The notes under the pieces are model-generated. The model saw only the letters and a list, made by a program, of their open reading frames with translations. It was not told the DNA's origin and searched no databases. Below, in pieces: positions 8,433-16,611 of a stretch of DNA of 50,711 nt. Position 1 is the stretch's first letter; every line of letters begins with the position of its first letter. A program made the position numbers and the translations under genes. The DNA lies in the NCBI GenBank assembly GCA_937868015.1, contig CALMLW010000132.1, forward strand, positions 1-50,711, in the 5' to 3' direction. The stretch is from an uncultured Synergistaceae bacterium (lineage in GTDB: Bacteria; Synergistota; Synergistia; Synergistales; Aminiphilaceae).

Positions 8433-8704
8433 CACCGCCACCCCTTTCCTCGGAAGAGGGCCGCCACGGAAGAAACGGCCGTGAAGAGCACCGCCGCCTC
8501 TCCCAGGGTGTCGAAGCCCCGGTAGTCGAAGACGATGGAGGTCACCACGTTGTTCACGCCGCGCTCACGCTGGGCATGGCTCAGGAAGTACCCGTCCATG
8601 GGAACGTCCCCGGGGTTTCCGAAGGGATGCACCGCGTCCGCCGCCCCCCAGAAGAGCCCTCCCACCACTAAGATGGCGATGACGAAAAAAACACGAAACT
8701 TCAT
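8432..8704 (-). CDS. mbhE: Membrane-bound hydrogenase subunit MbhE (MrpA C-terminal-like)
   Basis: 90 residues: an N-terminal helix (about 4-22), an external loop, and a second helix starting with [17 protein letters not shown]. That RGFDTLGE block is diagnostic of the C-terminal part of MrpA and of MbhE. Start ATG 8704 overlaps the mbhD stop (ATGA). Confidence 0.88.
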   Translation of the reverse strand: MKFRVFFVIAILVVGGLFWGAADAVHPFGNPGDVPMDGYFLSHAQRERGVNNVVTSIVFDYRGFDTLGEAAVLFTAVSSVAALFRGKGWR

Positions 8705-9009
8705 GGCTTCGGCTCCTCCTTTCCGGGCTCGGGGGTGGCCTCCTCCGGCGAAAGGGATCCTCCAGAAGGGGCCTTACGACACCCCCGCAGGGCCACGATG
8801 TAAATCGCCGTGGAGAGTCCCGCGCCTATGGCCGCTTCGGCGATGGCCACGTCCGGAGCCTGGAGGATGTAAAACTCCACGGCCAAGAGCAGGCTCACCG
8901 CCGAGAGGGATATGATCGACGAGAGGAGGTCCCGGAACCAGATGGCAAAAAATCCCGCCACCACTATCAGCACCAACACCGCCCCGTGGACCAGGTCGTT
9001 TTGGGGCAT
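8701..9009 (-). CDS. mbhD: Membrane-bound hydrogenase subunit MbhD (DUF4040, MrpA-like)
   Basis: 102 residues, three membrane helices. The block [19 protein letters not shown] is the DUF4040/MbhD signature, related to the helices after the antiporter core of MrpA. The C-terminal 25 residues are charged and Pro/Glu-rich (about 78-102). Its ATG at 9009 shares one base with the mbhC stop. Confidence 0.9.
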   Translation of the reverse strand: MPQNDLVHGAVLVLIVVAGFFAIWFRDLLSSIISLSAVSLLLAVEFYILQAPDVAIAEAAIGAGLSTAIYIVALRGCRKAPSGGSLSPEEATPEPGKEEPKP

Positions 9010-9389
9010 TATGCCTCCCCTCCCTTCCGACGATCTTCCGCCAGCCGATCCACCACGGCCTGGCGGGGCCCCACGCCGCTACGGTGCGCCGCCCGGGCAA
9101 TGGCATGGGCCCCGGTGGCGTTAGTCACCAGCAGGGCCACCGCCGCCACGCCCACGTGGAGCGCCATGGTGATAAAGCGGCCGTCTCCCGTGGCCGCCAG
9201 GCGCCCCAGGGACCAGGCCAGGGCTCCGAAGGCGATGAAAAGGGTGCCGAAGGTGGTGCACTTGGTGGTGCCGTGCATACGGGTGTACACGTCGGGGAAG
9301 CGATAGAGGGCCACCGCCCCCAGGATGTTGAACGCCACCCCCACCGCCAGGAGGGGGGCCAGGATCAAAAACATGAGAAAGGCGCTCAT
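9009..9389 (-). CDS. mbhC: Membrane-bound hydrogenase subunit MbhC (MrpG-like)
   Basis: 126 residues. MnhG/MrpG family features include YRFPDVYTRMHGTTKCTTFG after the first helix, then two further helices and a soluble Arg/Asp-rich tail. The true ATG is at 9389, overlapping the mbhB stop by ATGA. Longer readings upstream cover mbhB out of frame and are not used. Confidence 0.9.
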   Translation of the reverse strand: MSAFLMFLILAPLLAVGVAFNILGAVALYRFPDVYTRMHGTTKCTTFGTLFIAFGALAWSLGRLAATGDGRFITMALHVGVAAVALLVTNATGAHAIARAAHRSGVGPRQAVVDRLAEDRRKGGEA

Positions 9390-9652
9390 CGTCCCGTTCC
9401 CCCTTCCAGGTGACGGGCGATGAAGAGCGTGGTGACAAACGACAGGGCCGCATAGACCACCGCCACGTCCACCATCACCACCGAGTCGTAGACCACCGCC
9501 AGAAGGATCATGATAGCCACTGCCAGGGTGTTCATGGTGTCCAGGGCCACCACCCTGTCGGGAATCGTGGGGCCTCCCACCAGACGCCCCAGAACCAGCA
9601 CCGCCGCTACCCCCAGGATCCCCGCGCTCCAGGAAAACAAAAAGACGTTCAT
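9386..9652 (-). CDS. mbhB: Membrane-bound hydrogenase subunit MbhB (MrpF-like)
   Basis: 88 residues, three membrane helices. GGPTIPDRVVALDTMN is the MnhF/MrpF signature. The start is set at ATG 9652 because it overlaps the mbhA stop (ATGA), like most junctions in this operon; a reading seven codons longer is less likely. Confidence 0.9.
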   Translation of the reverse strand: MNVFLFSWSAGILGVAAVLVLGRLVGGPTIPDRVVALDTMNTLAVAIMILLAVVYDSVVMVDVAVVYAALSFVTTLFIARHLEGGTGR

Positions 9653-10137
9653 GCGCTGATCCTCCTTGCCCACTCCCCGAAGGAACCGTAGATTTCCTCT
9701 TCCGCCGGGGAGGGATCGGTGACATAAATCCAGTGCACGTACAGCGACCGGCTCTCTTCATCCACATCCACCGTGAGAGTGCCGGGGGTGAGGGTGATGG
9801 AGTTCGCCAACAACGTCAGCGCTCCGTCCCCCTCCTGATGCGAAGGGACCTTCACGATGCCGGGACGGATCTCACCACTGATTACCCGCAGGGCCACGTC
9901 GATATTGGCCTTAAAGAGGGCCACGGCAAAGGGGCCGAAGAGGTAAAAGAGAAACCTCCCCAGCCGGATGAAGCTGAAGCTTCGGGGAAACCAACTCTCC
10001 CCCTCGGCCCAGCTGCGGCCCGCCCGGGCAAGGACTCCGCCCAGGACCACCGCGATGACGACCTCCGCCGGTTCGATGGGACCTCCGCTCCAAACCAGGA
10101 GCAGGTAGGTCACGACGGAGAGCAGAAAGATACACAC
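9649..10137 (-). CDS. mbhA: Membrane-bound hydrogenase subunit MbhA (MrpE-like)
   Basis: 162 residues from the GTG at 10137. This start is chosen because AAGGAGGTG lies six bases upstream; a longer reading from TTG 10170 would place that ribosome site inside the coding sequence. Two N-terminal helices, then the MnhE/MrpE domain with NSITLTPGTLTVDVDEE, which is diagnostic. First gene of the Mbh operon. Confidence 0.9.
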   Translation of the reverse strand: MCIFLLSVVTYLLLVWSGGPIEPAEVVIAVVLGGVLARAGRSWAEGESWFPRSFSFIRLGRFLFYLFGPFAVALFKANIDVALRVISGEIRPGIVKVPSHQEGDGALTLLANSITLTPGTLTVDVDEESRSLYVHWIYVTDPSPAEEEIYGSFGEWARRISA

Positions 10138-10451
10138 CCACGCCCACCTCCTTCGAAAAAAGACCGCCAAACCTCACCCCTACGGCCCCGCGCCCTCCGC
10201 CGCACGACGGAAGGACGCCCGTACCGGGTTCACCCATGGAGTCATTGTACTACCCAAAGCTTGTGAATGCTTTCTTTATCTCAAAAAAGGGGCTCCCACT
10301 GGAAAAAAATCCCCCGCCAGAAAGAGGAAAACGCCTCTCCGGGGAAGGGGACCCGGGAAGGGGAGCGTCGCCTCTTTTCGAAAAGCCGGTGGATGGACAA
10401 CGGCCTTACTGATACAATGAGGCCATCCTGCAAGGAGGTGGATCTCTTACC
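10138..10451. other. Divergent intergenic region between mbhA and threonine dehydrogenase
   Basis: About 310 bases without a gene. It should hold the mbh promoter on the minus strand: the best -10 is TACAAT at 10249-10244 with no convincing -35. On the plus strand it holds an extended -10 for the dehydrogenase gene (separate entry). No terminator-like hairpin or coding frame was recognised. Confidence 0.4.
10410..10418 (+). promoter_or_regulatory. Extended -10 promoter of threonine dehydrogenase gene
   Basis: TGATACAAT matches the extended -10 form TGnTATAAT with one mismatch. No good -35 is needed or seen. It lies 34 bases before the ATG, with the ribosome site AAGGAGGTG between. Confidence 0.55.
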
Positions 10452-11393
10452 ATGGAGAAAATTCTCATCACCGGCGCCGGAGGACAGATCGGCTCGGAGT
10501 TGGCATGGTTGCTGCGCACCAGGGGAAGCTCGGACGCTGTGGTGGTCTCGGATGTTCGGGACCTTTCCGAGGAGCTCGGAGGTCCCGCCGAAGTCCTGGA
10601 TGTCTTGGACGGCAAACGCCTGGGAGATCTGGTGGAGACCCATCGATTCGACACGATCTTCCACCTCGCGGCCATCCTTTCCGCCACGGGGGAGAAAAAT
10701 CCCCAACGATGCTATCGCATCAACGCCGACGGCCTCTTCAACGTACTGGAGGTCGCCCGGGAGTACGGCGTAAAGAAAGTCATCGTCCCCAGCTCCATTG
10801 CCGCCTTTGGCCCCTCCACTCCGGACAGCCCTGCAGAACTCACCATCCAACGTCCCACCACCATGTACGGCGTCACCAAGGTCTTCGGCGAGCTGATGGC
10901 CGATTATTACTTTGCCAAGTACGGCCTGGACGTGCGGAGCGTGCGGTACCCCGGCATCATAAGCTGGAAGACCGAACCCGGCGGGGGCACCACGGACTAC
11001 GCCGTGGCGGTCTACTACGAAGCCCTCCGGACGGGGCGTTACGCCTACTTCGTGCGGGAAGACACCGTGCTCCCCATGATGTACATGCCCGACGCCCTGA
11101 AGGCCCTAGTGGACCTCGCCGACGCCGATGGATCCCGGCTGAGGCACCGCACCTACAACGTGGCCTCCATGAGCTTTTCCGCCGGAGAGCTCACCGAGGC
11201 CGTCCGGCGCCAATTGCCGGATTTCCGGGCCACCTACGAACCCGACCAGCGGCAGGCCATCGCCGACTCCTGGCCCCGCCACTTGGACGACCGGGCGGCC
11301 CGGGAGGAGTGGGACTGGGCCCCCGCATGGGATATCGACCGCATGTCCCGGGACATGGTGGAAAACCTCCGGGCCAAGTTCGCCCCGAGGTAG
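10452..11393 (+). CDS. NAD-dependent L-threonine 3-dehydrogenase, SDR (epimerase-like) type
   Basis: Oxidises L-threonine to 2-amino-3-oxobutyrate. 313 residues. The N-terminal Rossmann motif is TGAGGQIGSE; HLAAILSATGEKNP, PSSIAAFGP (Ser114/115), TTMYGVTK (Tyr139, Lys143) and PGIISWKTEPGGGTTDYAV follow. The last two blocks separate this family from ordinary UDP-sugar epimerases. The ATG has AAGGAGGTG. It is a single-gene unit followed by a strong terminator. It supplies threonine breakdown in an amino-acid fermenter; the zinc-type TDH is unrelated. Confidence 0.9.
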   Translation: MEKILITGAGGQIGSELAWLLRTRGSSDAVVVSDVRDLSEELGGPAEVLDVLDGKRLGDLVETHRFDTIFHLAAILSATGEKNPQRCYRINADGLFNVLEVAREYGVKKVIVPSSIAAFGPSTPDSPAELTIQRPTTMYGVTKVFGELMADYYFAKYGLDVRSVRYPGIISWKTEPGGGTTDYAVAVYYEALRTGRYAYFVREDTVLPMMYMPDALKALVDLADADGSRLRHRTYNVASMSFSAGELTEAVRRQLPDFRATYEPDQRQAIADSWPRHLDDRAAREEWDWAPAWDIDRMSRDMVENLRAKFAPR

Positions 11394-11480
11394 AGCGTAG
11401 TTTTCTCCCGGAAATGGCCAGAGGTGGGCCAGCTTTCCCCGCAGCGAAGAAGGGCGCTCGGCCCCCACACACGTTCAAAG

Positions 11481-11519
11481 GGCCGCACCTCCGGAAGATC
11501 CCGGGGGCGCGGCCTTTTT
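11481..11519 (+). terminator. Rho-independent terminator after threonine dehydrogenase
   Basis: GGCCGC (11481-11486) pairs with GCGGCC (11509-11514), an inner 7-bp stem (11488-11494 with 11501-11507, one G-T pair) closes a 6-base loop, and five T follow (11515-11519). Confidence 0.8.
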
Positions 11520-11552
11520 CGACAGAACAACAGAAGTTCCCCCGCCTCAGTT

Positions 11553-12455
11553 TCAGGAGATCGTCAGTTCCCGCAACCGCTCAATCCGGCTTTCCAGCGA
11601 AGGGTGGGTGCTGAAGAGGCTGTCCTTGCCCTGGCGCTTGCCCTTGAGGGGGTTCACGATGAAGAGATGTTGCGTTCCCCGGTTGGCCCCTTCAAGTTCC
11701 GCCGGATCGGTGGAAAGTTTTTCCAGGGCGGAGATGAGACCCCGGGGATTGCGGGTGAGCTCCGCCGCCGACGCGTCCGCGAGATATTCCCGCTGGCGGC
11801 TCACCGCCAGCTGGATCAGGGTGGCAAAAAAGGGCGCCAGCACGGCGAGAACCAGCGCCAACACCATGGCCACCGCGTTGCCCTTGTCGTTTCCCCGACG
11901 GCGGCGCCCCCCCCAGAAGAGGGACCGCAAAAACACGTCGCAGAGAAAGACCACCATGCCCACCATGACCGCCATGAGCATGGCAAAGCGGATGTCGTAG
12001 TTCCGCACGTGGGACATCTCGTGGGCCATGACGCCCTGGAGCTCTTCGCGGTTGAGCTTTTCCAGCAAACCCCGGGTCACCGCCACGCTGGCCCGGGAAG
12101 GGTCGCGCCCCGTGGCAAAGGCGTTGAGGGCATCGTCTTCGATGATGAACACCCGGGGCATGGGATTACCGCTGGCGATGGCGAGCTCCTCCACCACGTT
12201 CCAGAGTTGAGGAGCTTCGTCGTGAGAAATCTCCCGGGCGTGGCTCGTGGAGAGAATCATGGCGTCTCCCAGGAACCAACTCACGAGAAAATAGATCACG
12301 CTCCCCACCAGCGCCACCGTCAGGCCGCTCTGCCAATTTCCGTAGTACTCCCCAAAGAGCGCCCCTAATCCCCCCAGAAAAAGGGCCATGACCCCGAAGA
12401 GCAGGAGGCTCAGACGCTTGTTGTGGGCAATGAGATCTCCAAGAAAGGCGGCCAT
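11553..12455 (-). CDS. htpX: HtpX-like membrane zinc metalloprotease (M48)
   Basis: 300 residues. Two N-terminal helices, then the zinc site HEMSH (His145, Glu146, His149) with Glu223 in SRQREYLAD as third ligand, two more helices in between (about 157-175 and 195-217), and a C-terminal FSTHPSLESRIERLREL typical of HtpX. It degrades damaged membrane proteins from the cytoplasmic side. The start is ATG 12455 with GGAGGG, three bases after the lemA stop. The lemA-htpX pairing is common in bacteria and suggests envelope quality control. Confidence 0.93.
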   Translation of the reverse strand: MAAFLGDLIAHNKRLSLLLFGVMALFLGGLGALFGEYYGNWQSGLTVALVGSVIYFLVSWFLGDAMILSTSHAREISHDEAPQLWNVVEELAIASGNPMPRVFIIEDDALNAFATGRDPSRASVAVTRGLLEKLNREELQGVMAHEMSHVRNYDIRFAMLMAVMVGMVVFLCDVFLRSLFWGGRRRRGNDKGNAVAMVLALVLAVLAPFFATLIQLAVSRQREYLADASAAELTRNPRGLISALEKLSTDPAELEGANRGTQHLFIVNPLKGKRQGKDSLFSTHPSLESRIERLRELTIS

Positions 12456-12458
12456 GGT

Positions 12459-13040
12459 TCAACCCTCCTTCGTGACGCCGTCACCCGCCAGATCGGCGAT
12501 CCGCCCGGGGGCCCGTTCGGCGACGTCGTCGATCTGCCAGAGTTCCCGGCGACCGAAGGAAAAGCCCTTTGCCACGAGATTTCCCGGAAAGGTCTCCGTC
12601 GCCGTGTTGTATCGGTTCACCGCCGTGTTGTAGTACTGCCGGGCAAAGGCTATGCGGTTTTCCGTGCTCGCCAGCTCTTCCTGCAACGCCAGAAAGTTGG
12701 CGCTGGCCTTGAGATCCGGATAGGCTTCCGCCACCATCAGCAGAGATTTCATGGCCCCCGACAGGGCCCCCTCGCTCCGAAGGCGCCCGGCGAGATCGGA
12801 AGCCCCCAGAGCCTGGGAGCGCAAGAGGGCCACCCGCTCGAAGAGCTCCTTCTCGTGCCGGGCGTAGCCCTGAACAGTAGCCACCAGATTGGGAATGAGA
12901 TCGTGCCGTCGCTTGAGCTGGACGTCGATCTGGCTCCAACCGTTTTCCACGTCGTTTCTCTTTCGCACCAGGCCGTTATACAGGATGACGCCCCCCAGGG
13001 CCAACGCCAGCAGAACTCCCGCCGCCCAACCCATCGTCAT
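12459..13040 (-). CDS. lemA: LemA family membrane protein
   Basis: 193 residues. One N-terminal helix (about 4-22), then the LemA helical bundle: NDVENGWSQIDVQLKRRHDLIPNLV, followed by NTAVNRYNTATETFPGNLVA, both family signatures. ATG 13040 is chosen because it overlaps the preceding stop (ATGA) and has GGGGGGAGAG upstream. Function is unknown; it lies beside htpX and may be its partner or substrate adaptor (inference). Confidence 0.93.
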   Translation of the reverse strand: MTMGWAAGVLLALALGGVILYNGLVRKRNDVENGWSQIDVQLKRRHDLIPNLVATVQGYARHEKELFERVALLRSQALGASDLAGRLRSEGALSGAMKSLLMVAEAYPDLKASANFLALQEELASTENRIAFARQYYNTAVNRYNTATETFPGNLVAKGFSFGRRELWQIDDVAERAPGRIADLAGDGVTKEG

Positions 13041-13459
13041 GATTTCTCTCCCCCCTCGTCCCCTCGAAGATCTCTTCTCCGGCGTCCCCCTCCGGGGAAG
13101 CGGCGGCGCCTTAAGGCCCCGCGCTCCTCCATGGCGCGGGCCCGGAGCTCTTCTTCCGCCAGCTCGTCGGTGCCACAGAGGCGCTCCACGTGATGCCTCA
13201 TTTCGTGAAAAACCGTCTCCCGAAGCTCTTCTTCCCAAACCTCCGCCGGAGCGTCACCCAGGACGGCCCGAAACGAGCCGTGGTAAAAAACCACCCGGCT
13301 GCCCAGGTTGTCCTGGATATACTGTCCCAATATGGCGTACCGCCCGTCCCACAGCTCTTCGGGGCGCACCAGAAAGCCTCCGGAGAGCTCTCGGCAGAGC
13401 TCCGGGGGAACTTCGTCCACCAGGCGGTGAGCCAGGGCAGTGAAAGTTTCCAGATCCAC
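13037..13459 (-). CDS. Small zincin-like metallopeptidase (PF06262-like)
   Basis: 140 residues. The motif VFHEMRHH (His85, Glu86, His89) is the HExxH zinc site; the preceding PEELWDGRYAILGQYIQDNL and the placement of the motif resemble the PF06262 zincin family. The C-terminal 30 residues are a very Arg-rich tail, which is unusual. It starts with GTG at 13459, 13 bases after the GGDEF gene, and overlaps lemA. Substrate unknown. The operon has two zinc proteases (with htpX). Confidence 0.75.
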   Translation of the reverse strand: MDLETFTALAHRLVDEVPPELCRELSGGFLVRPEELWDGRYAILGQYIQDNLGSRVVFYHGSFRAVLGDAPAEVWEEELRETVFHEMRHHVERLCGTDELAEEELRARAMEERGALRRRRFPGGGRRRRDLRGDEGGEKS

Positions 13460-13472
13460 GATCCCTTCCCCT

Positions 13473-14282
13473 CTAATCTCCGTAGGATTCCACCCGGTTC
13501 ATGCCCTGGCGCATGGCCCGGCTCAGGGCTCGGTCCCCCCGTCCCATCACGGCGCGAAAGCTCGGGTCCCCATCCCGGAAGACCGCCACACCCACGCTCA
13601 CGGTGACCGAAAGGTCTTCGTCGCCGGGAAGCCCGTCGGACGCCGCCGCCCCCAGAGCCCCTTTGTCCAGGGGGCAGGATTCCACCAGACACCTCAGCCT
13701 CTCCCCCAGCGACAGGGCCCCCGCCAGATCCGTCTCGGGCAAGAGCACGGCAAACTCCTCGCCGTCGAGGCGCCCCATCACGTCTTCCCCTCGCATACAC
13801 CGTCGCCAGAGGATCCCCACATGCCTCAACACCTCGTCCCCCACGGCGCGACCGAAGCGCAGATTGATCTGTTTGAAGCGGTCCAGATCCATCAACAGCA
13901 ACGCCAGGGGCACCCCGTGTCGCCGGGCACGGAGAAACTCCCTCTCGGCGGCTTCCATGAACTGCACCTTAGACAAGGCCCCCGTGAGGGGATCGGCCAG
14001 GACTCCCCTTCCCATCTCCTCTTCGATGATGGCAAGCCCCACTTCCAGCCCCCCCAGGAAGTCCCGCTCTACGGCGCGCCGGTTTTCGGCCCGACGACGG
14101 GCCAGGGCCTGACAGATCTCTTGGGCTCCTTCTTCTCCCCAGAGGGATGCTAACTTGCGGCGCATCAGCCCCCGGGGGCCCTCGGCCGATTCTTCGTCGC
14201 CCGGAACCCTTCCGCCCTCGCAAAGTCCCTCTAATCTCCGCGATGCCCGATCTTCTTCCTGCGATACCCGTTTTTGATCCAT
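13473..14282 (-). CDS. GGDEF-domain protein (putative diguanylate cyclase)
   Basis: 269 residues. The N-terminal 100 residues are charged and helical with no sensor recognised. From about 100 comes the GGDEF domain: DPLTGALSKVQFME, LMDLDRFKQIN, and the signature loop RLDGEEF, where the first Gly is Asp. The metal and substrate residues around it are kept, so activity is possible but not certain. There is no membrane segment. ATG 14282 is preferred to ATG 14291 because AAAGG lies at good spacing only for the former. First gene of the operon with the zincin, lemA and htpX. Confidence 0.85.
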   Translation of the reverse strand: MDQKRVSQEEDRASRRLEGLCEGGRVPGDEESAEGPRGLMRRKLASLWGEEGAQEICQALARRRAENRRAVERDFLGGLEVGLAIIEEEMGRGVLADPLTGALSKVQFMEAAEREFLRARRHGVPLALLLMDLDRFKQINLRFGRAVGDEVLRHVGILWRRCMRGEDVMGRLDGEEFAVLLPETDLAGALSLGERLRCLVESCPLDKGALGAAASDGLPGDEDLSVTVSVGVAVFRDGDPSFRAVMGRGDRALSRAMRQGMNRVESYGD

Positions 14283-14641
14283 GATTCGCATCCTTTCGGC
14301 GCCCTCTTTCGGGCGCGCGCCCCGGGGCCTGGGGACAAAAAGGCCCGGGGCCTCGGCGTCTGATCGCCCCTCGGGGATCTACGATCTCTTCGCCCCGGGG
14401 AAATAATAATTTCTTAAAAAACAATACCGATATCGCGTCGAGGTTCATGCCCCGTCTTTTAGTTAACCTACTTTGCCCAAATCTCTTCCGGCCTTCGAAA
14501 ATTTTTTTCCGGGGCGTGCGAAAAAAAGCCCCCTTGATGTATACTCTCTCTCATGCCAAAGGGAGGGATTTTCCCCCCCATTATGCCACAGGAAGCGCTC
14601 CCGGTGGCAGGGCCAACCAGAACACAAAGGGGGAAGAAAAC
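14283..14641. other. Divergent region upstream of serA, with -10 element
   Basis: About 360 bases with no gene. On the plus strand TATACT at 14540-14545 is a plausible -10 for serA; its -35 is poor. Near 14320-14352, CCCCGGGGCCT pairs with AGGCCCGGGG around an A-rich loop with one bulge; no T-run follows on either strand, so it may be a 5'-leader structure of the GGDEF gene. The AT-rich stretch 14400-14440 may hold the minus-strand promoter. No riboswitch was recognised. Confidence 0.35.
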
Positions 14642-15529
14642 ATGTTAATTTTGATATCGGATGCCTTTGACCCATCCTTGCCCGGCCGTCTCCAGGCCTT
14701 CGGCGAGGTGACGGAAGACCCGGCCCGCCTCTCTGAGGCCTCGGTGGTCCTGGTACGCAGCAAGACCAAGTGCACAACAGAGTACATCGACGGGGCCCCC
14801 AAGCTGAAGCTGATCATCCGGGGGGGCGTGGGCGTGGACAACATCGACACCAAGTATGCCGCATCCAAGGGCATCGCCGTGCGCAACACCCCTAAGGCCT
14901 CGTCCATCACCGTGGCGGAACTGGCCTTTGCCATGATGATCGCCCCCCCCACCCGCCTGGTGGAGGGGCACATGGGCATGAGCGAAGGGCGCTGGGAGAA
15001 GGACACCCTGAAGCGCACGGAGCTCTTCGGCAAGACCCTCGCCATCGTGGGCATGGGCAACATCGCCACGGAGATCGCCCGGAGGGCGACGGCTTTTGGC
15101 ATGAAGGTCAAGGCCTTCCGGAAATCCGGAGCCCCTTCCCCCGACGCCCAGGTGGTTTCCACCCTCCAAGAAGCCCTCGCCGGGGCGGACTACGTTTCGC
15201 TCCATACCCCCCTTACCGACGAGACCCGAGGGATGATCAACCGGGACACTCTGGCTATCATGAAAAAGGGCGCGGTCCTCATCAACACCGCCCGGGCGGC
15301 CATCGTGGTCCCCGAGGACGTGAAGGCTGCCCTGGAGAGCGGCCAGCTCGCGTGGTACTGCACGGACGTTTGGCCCAAAGACCCCCCCGCAGAGGACTAC
15401 CCCCTGCTCCGGGCCCCCCACGTGCTCATGGCGCCGCACATCGGAGGCAACAGCAAGGAGAACTTGCTCCGCATCGGCGACGAAGTGGTGGATATTATCG
15501 GCACAATGAAGAAGGAGGGAACACTATGA
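14642..15529 (+). CDS. serA: D-3-phosphoglycerate dehydrogenase, short form
   Basis: First step of serine synthesis: 3-phosphoglycerate to 3-phosphohydroxypyruvate with NAD. 295 residues, without the C-terminal ACT regulatory domain of long SerA. Substrate-binding RGGVGVDNID, Rossmann motif VGMGNIATEIA, then catalytic-region blocks INTARAA, CTDVWP and APHIGGNSKEN carrying the Arg, acidic and His residues. The start is ATG 14642 with AAAGGGGGAAG; longer readings upstream lack a ribosome site. Its stop overlaps the serC ATG, which supports the substrate assignment. Confidence 0.9.
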   Translation: MLILISDAFDPSLPGRLQAFGEVTEDPARLSEASVVLVRSKTKCTTEYIDGAPKLKLIIRGGVGVDNIDTKYAASKGIAVRNTPKASSITVAELAFAMMIAPPTRLVEGHMGMSEGRWEKDTLKRTELFGKTLAIVGMGNIATEIARRATAFGMKVKAFRKSGAPSPDAQVVSTLQEALAGADYVSLHTPLTDETRGMINRDTLAIMKKGAVLINTARAAIVVPEDVKAALESGQLAWYCTDVWPKDPPAEDYPLLRAPHVLMAPHIGGNSKENLLRIGDEVVDIIGTMKKEGTL

Positions 15530-16611
15530 GCCGTAAGTATAATTTCAACGCCGGACCTTCCACGCTGCCGCTGAGCGTGCTGGAGGAGCTTCAGCAGGAC
15601 CTGGTGGACTACAAGGGCATGGGGCTTTCGCTCCTCGAAGACAGCCACCGGGGCCCCACCTACGAGGCGGTGCACCACGAGGCCGTGGCGCTCTTCCGGG
15701 AGCTCCTGGGGATCCCCGAGAGCCATAAGGTGCTCTTCCTGGGAGGGGGGGCCACGCTGCAGTTTGCCATGGTCCCCATGAACTTCCTTGCCGCCGGCAA
15801 GAGCGCCGCCTACGTCAACTCCGGCGCCTGGGGCAAGAAGGCCATCGAGGACGCCAAGAAACTGGGCCAGGTGCAGATCGTCTTCGACGGCAAGGAGAGC
15901 AACTTCACCACGCTCCCCGACCCCGCCTCGGTGAAGGTCGATCCCGAAAGCGCCTACCTGCACTTCACTTCCAATGAGACCATCGGCGGTCTCCAGTGGA
16001 AGGAGTGGCCCGATGCCGGAAAGGTGCCCCTGATCTGCGACATGTCCAGCGACATCTTCAGCCGGGCCGTGCCGGTGAAGAAATTCGCTTACATCTACGC
16101 CGGGGCCCAGAAGAACCTGGGGCCCGCCGGAGCCACCGTGGCCATCCTCCGGGAGGACATGCTGGGACGCATTCCCGATACCCTACCCGCATACCTCAAC
16201 TACAAAAACCACGTGGAAAACGACTCCCTTTATAACACACCGCCGGTTTTTGCCATCTGGACCATCAAGCTGGTGCTGGAGCGCATGAAAAAGCTCGGCG
16301 GCCTCGCCGCCGCAGCGGACCACAATGCCCGCAAAGCCGCCGTGCTCTACGAGGCCATCGCCAAAAGCGGCGGGTTTTACAGCTGCCCTGTGGATCCCAA
16401 GTACCGTTCCGACATGAACGTGGTCTTCCGCCTCCCCTCCGAGGATCTGGAAAAGAAATTCGTCAAAGAAGCCGAGGTCCTGGGCATGATCGGCCTTAAG
16501 GGACACCGCAGCGTGGGCGGGTGCCGGGCGTCGCTCTATAACGCCATGCCCCTGGAAGGAAGCCAGGCCCTGGCGGCTTTCATGAAAGACTTTGCCGCGA
16601 AGAATGGATAG
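15526..16611 (+). CDS. serC: Phosphoserine aminotransferase
   Basis: Second step of serine synthesis; PLP-dependent transfer from glutamate. 361 residues. Family features: FNAGPSTLP at the N-terminus, SHRGPTYEAVH, FTSNETIGG, CDMSSDIFSR, and the PLP-lysine region GAQKNLGPAG (Lys196), then GHRSVGGCRASLYNA at the end. The ATG overlaps the serA stop (ATGA) with AAGGAGGG upstream, so the two are coupled. Confidence 0.95.
   Translation: MSRKYNFNAGPSTLPLSVLEELQQDLVDYKGMGLSLLEDSHRGPTYEAVHHEAVALFRELLGIPESHKVLFLGGGATLQFAMVPMNFLAAGKSAAYVNSGAWGKKAIEDAKKLGQVQIVFDGKESNFTTLPDPASVKVDPESAYLHFTSNETIGGLQWKEWPDAGKVPLICDMSSDIFSRAVPVKKFAYIYAGAQKNLGPAGATVAILREDMLGRIPDTLPAYLNYKNHVENDSLYNTPPVFAIWTIKLVLERMKKLGGLAAAADHNARKAAVLYEAIAKSGGFYSCPVDPKYRSDMNVVFRLPSEDLEKKFVKEAEVLGMIGLKGHRSVGGCRASLYNAMPLEGSQALAAFMKDFAAKNG

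Noticed and set aside
14320-14352. GC-rich hairpin as a terminator between the GGDEF gene and serA
   Set aside because: No T-run on either strand and the flanking genes diverge, so nothing needs to end there.
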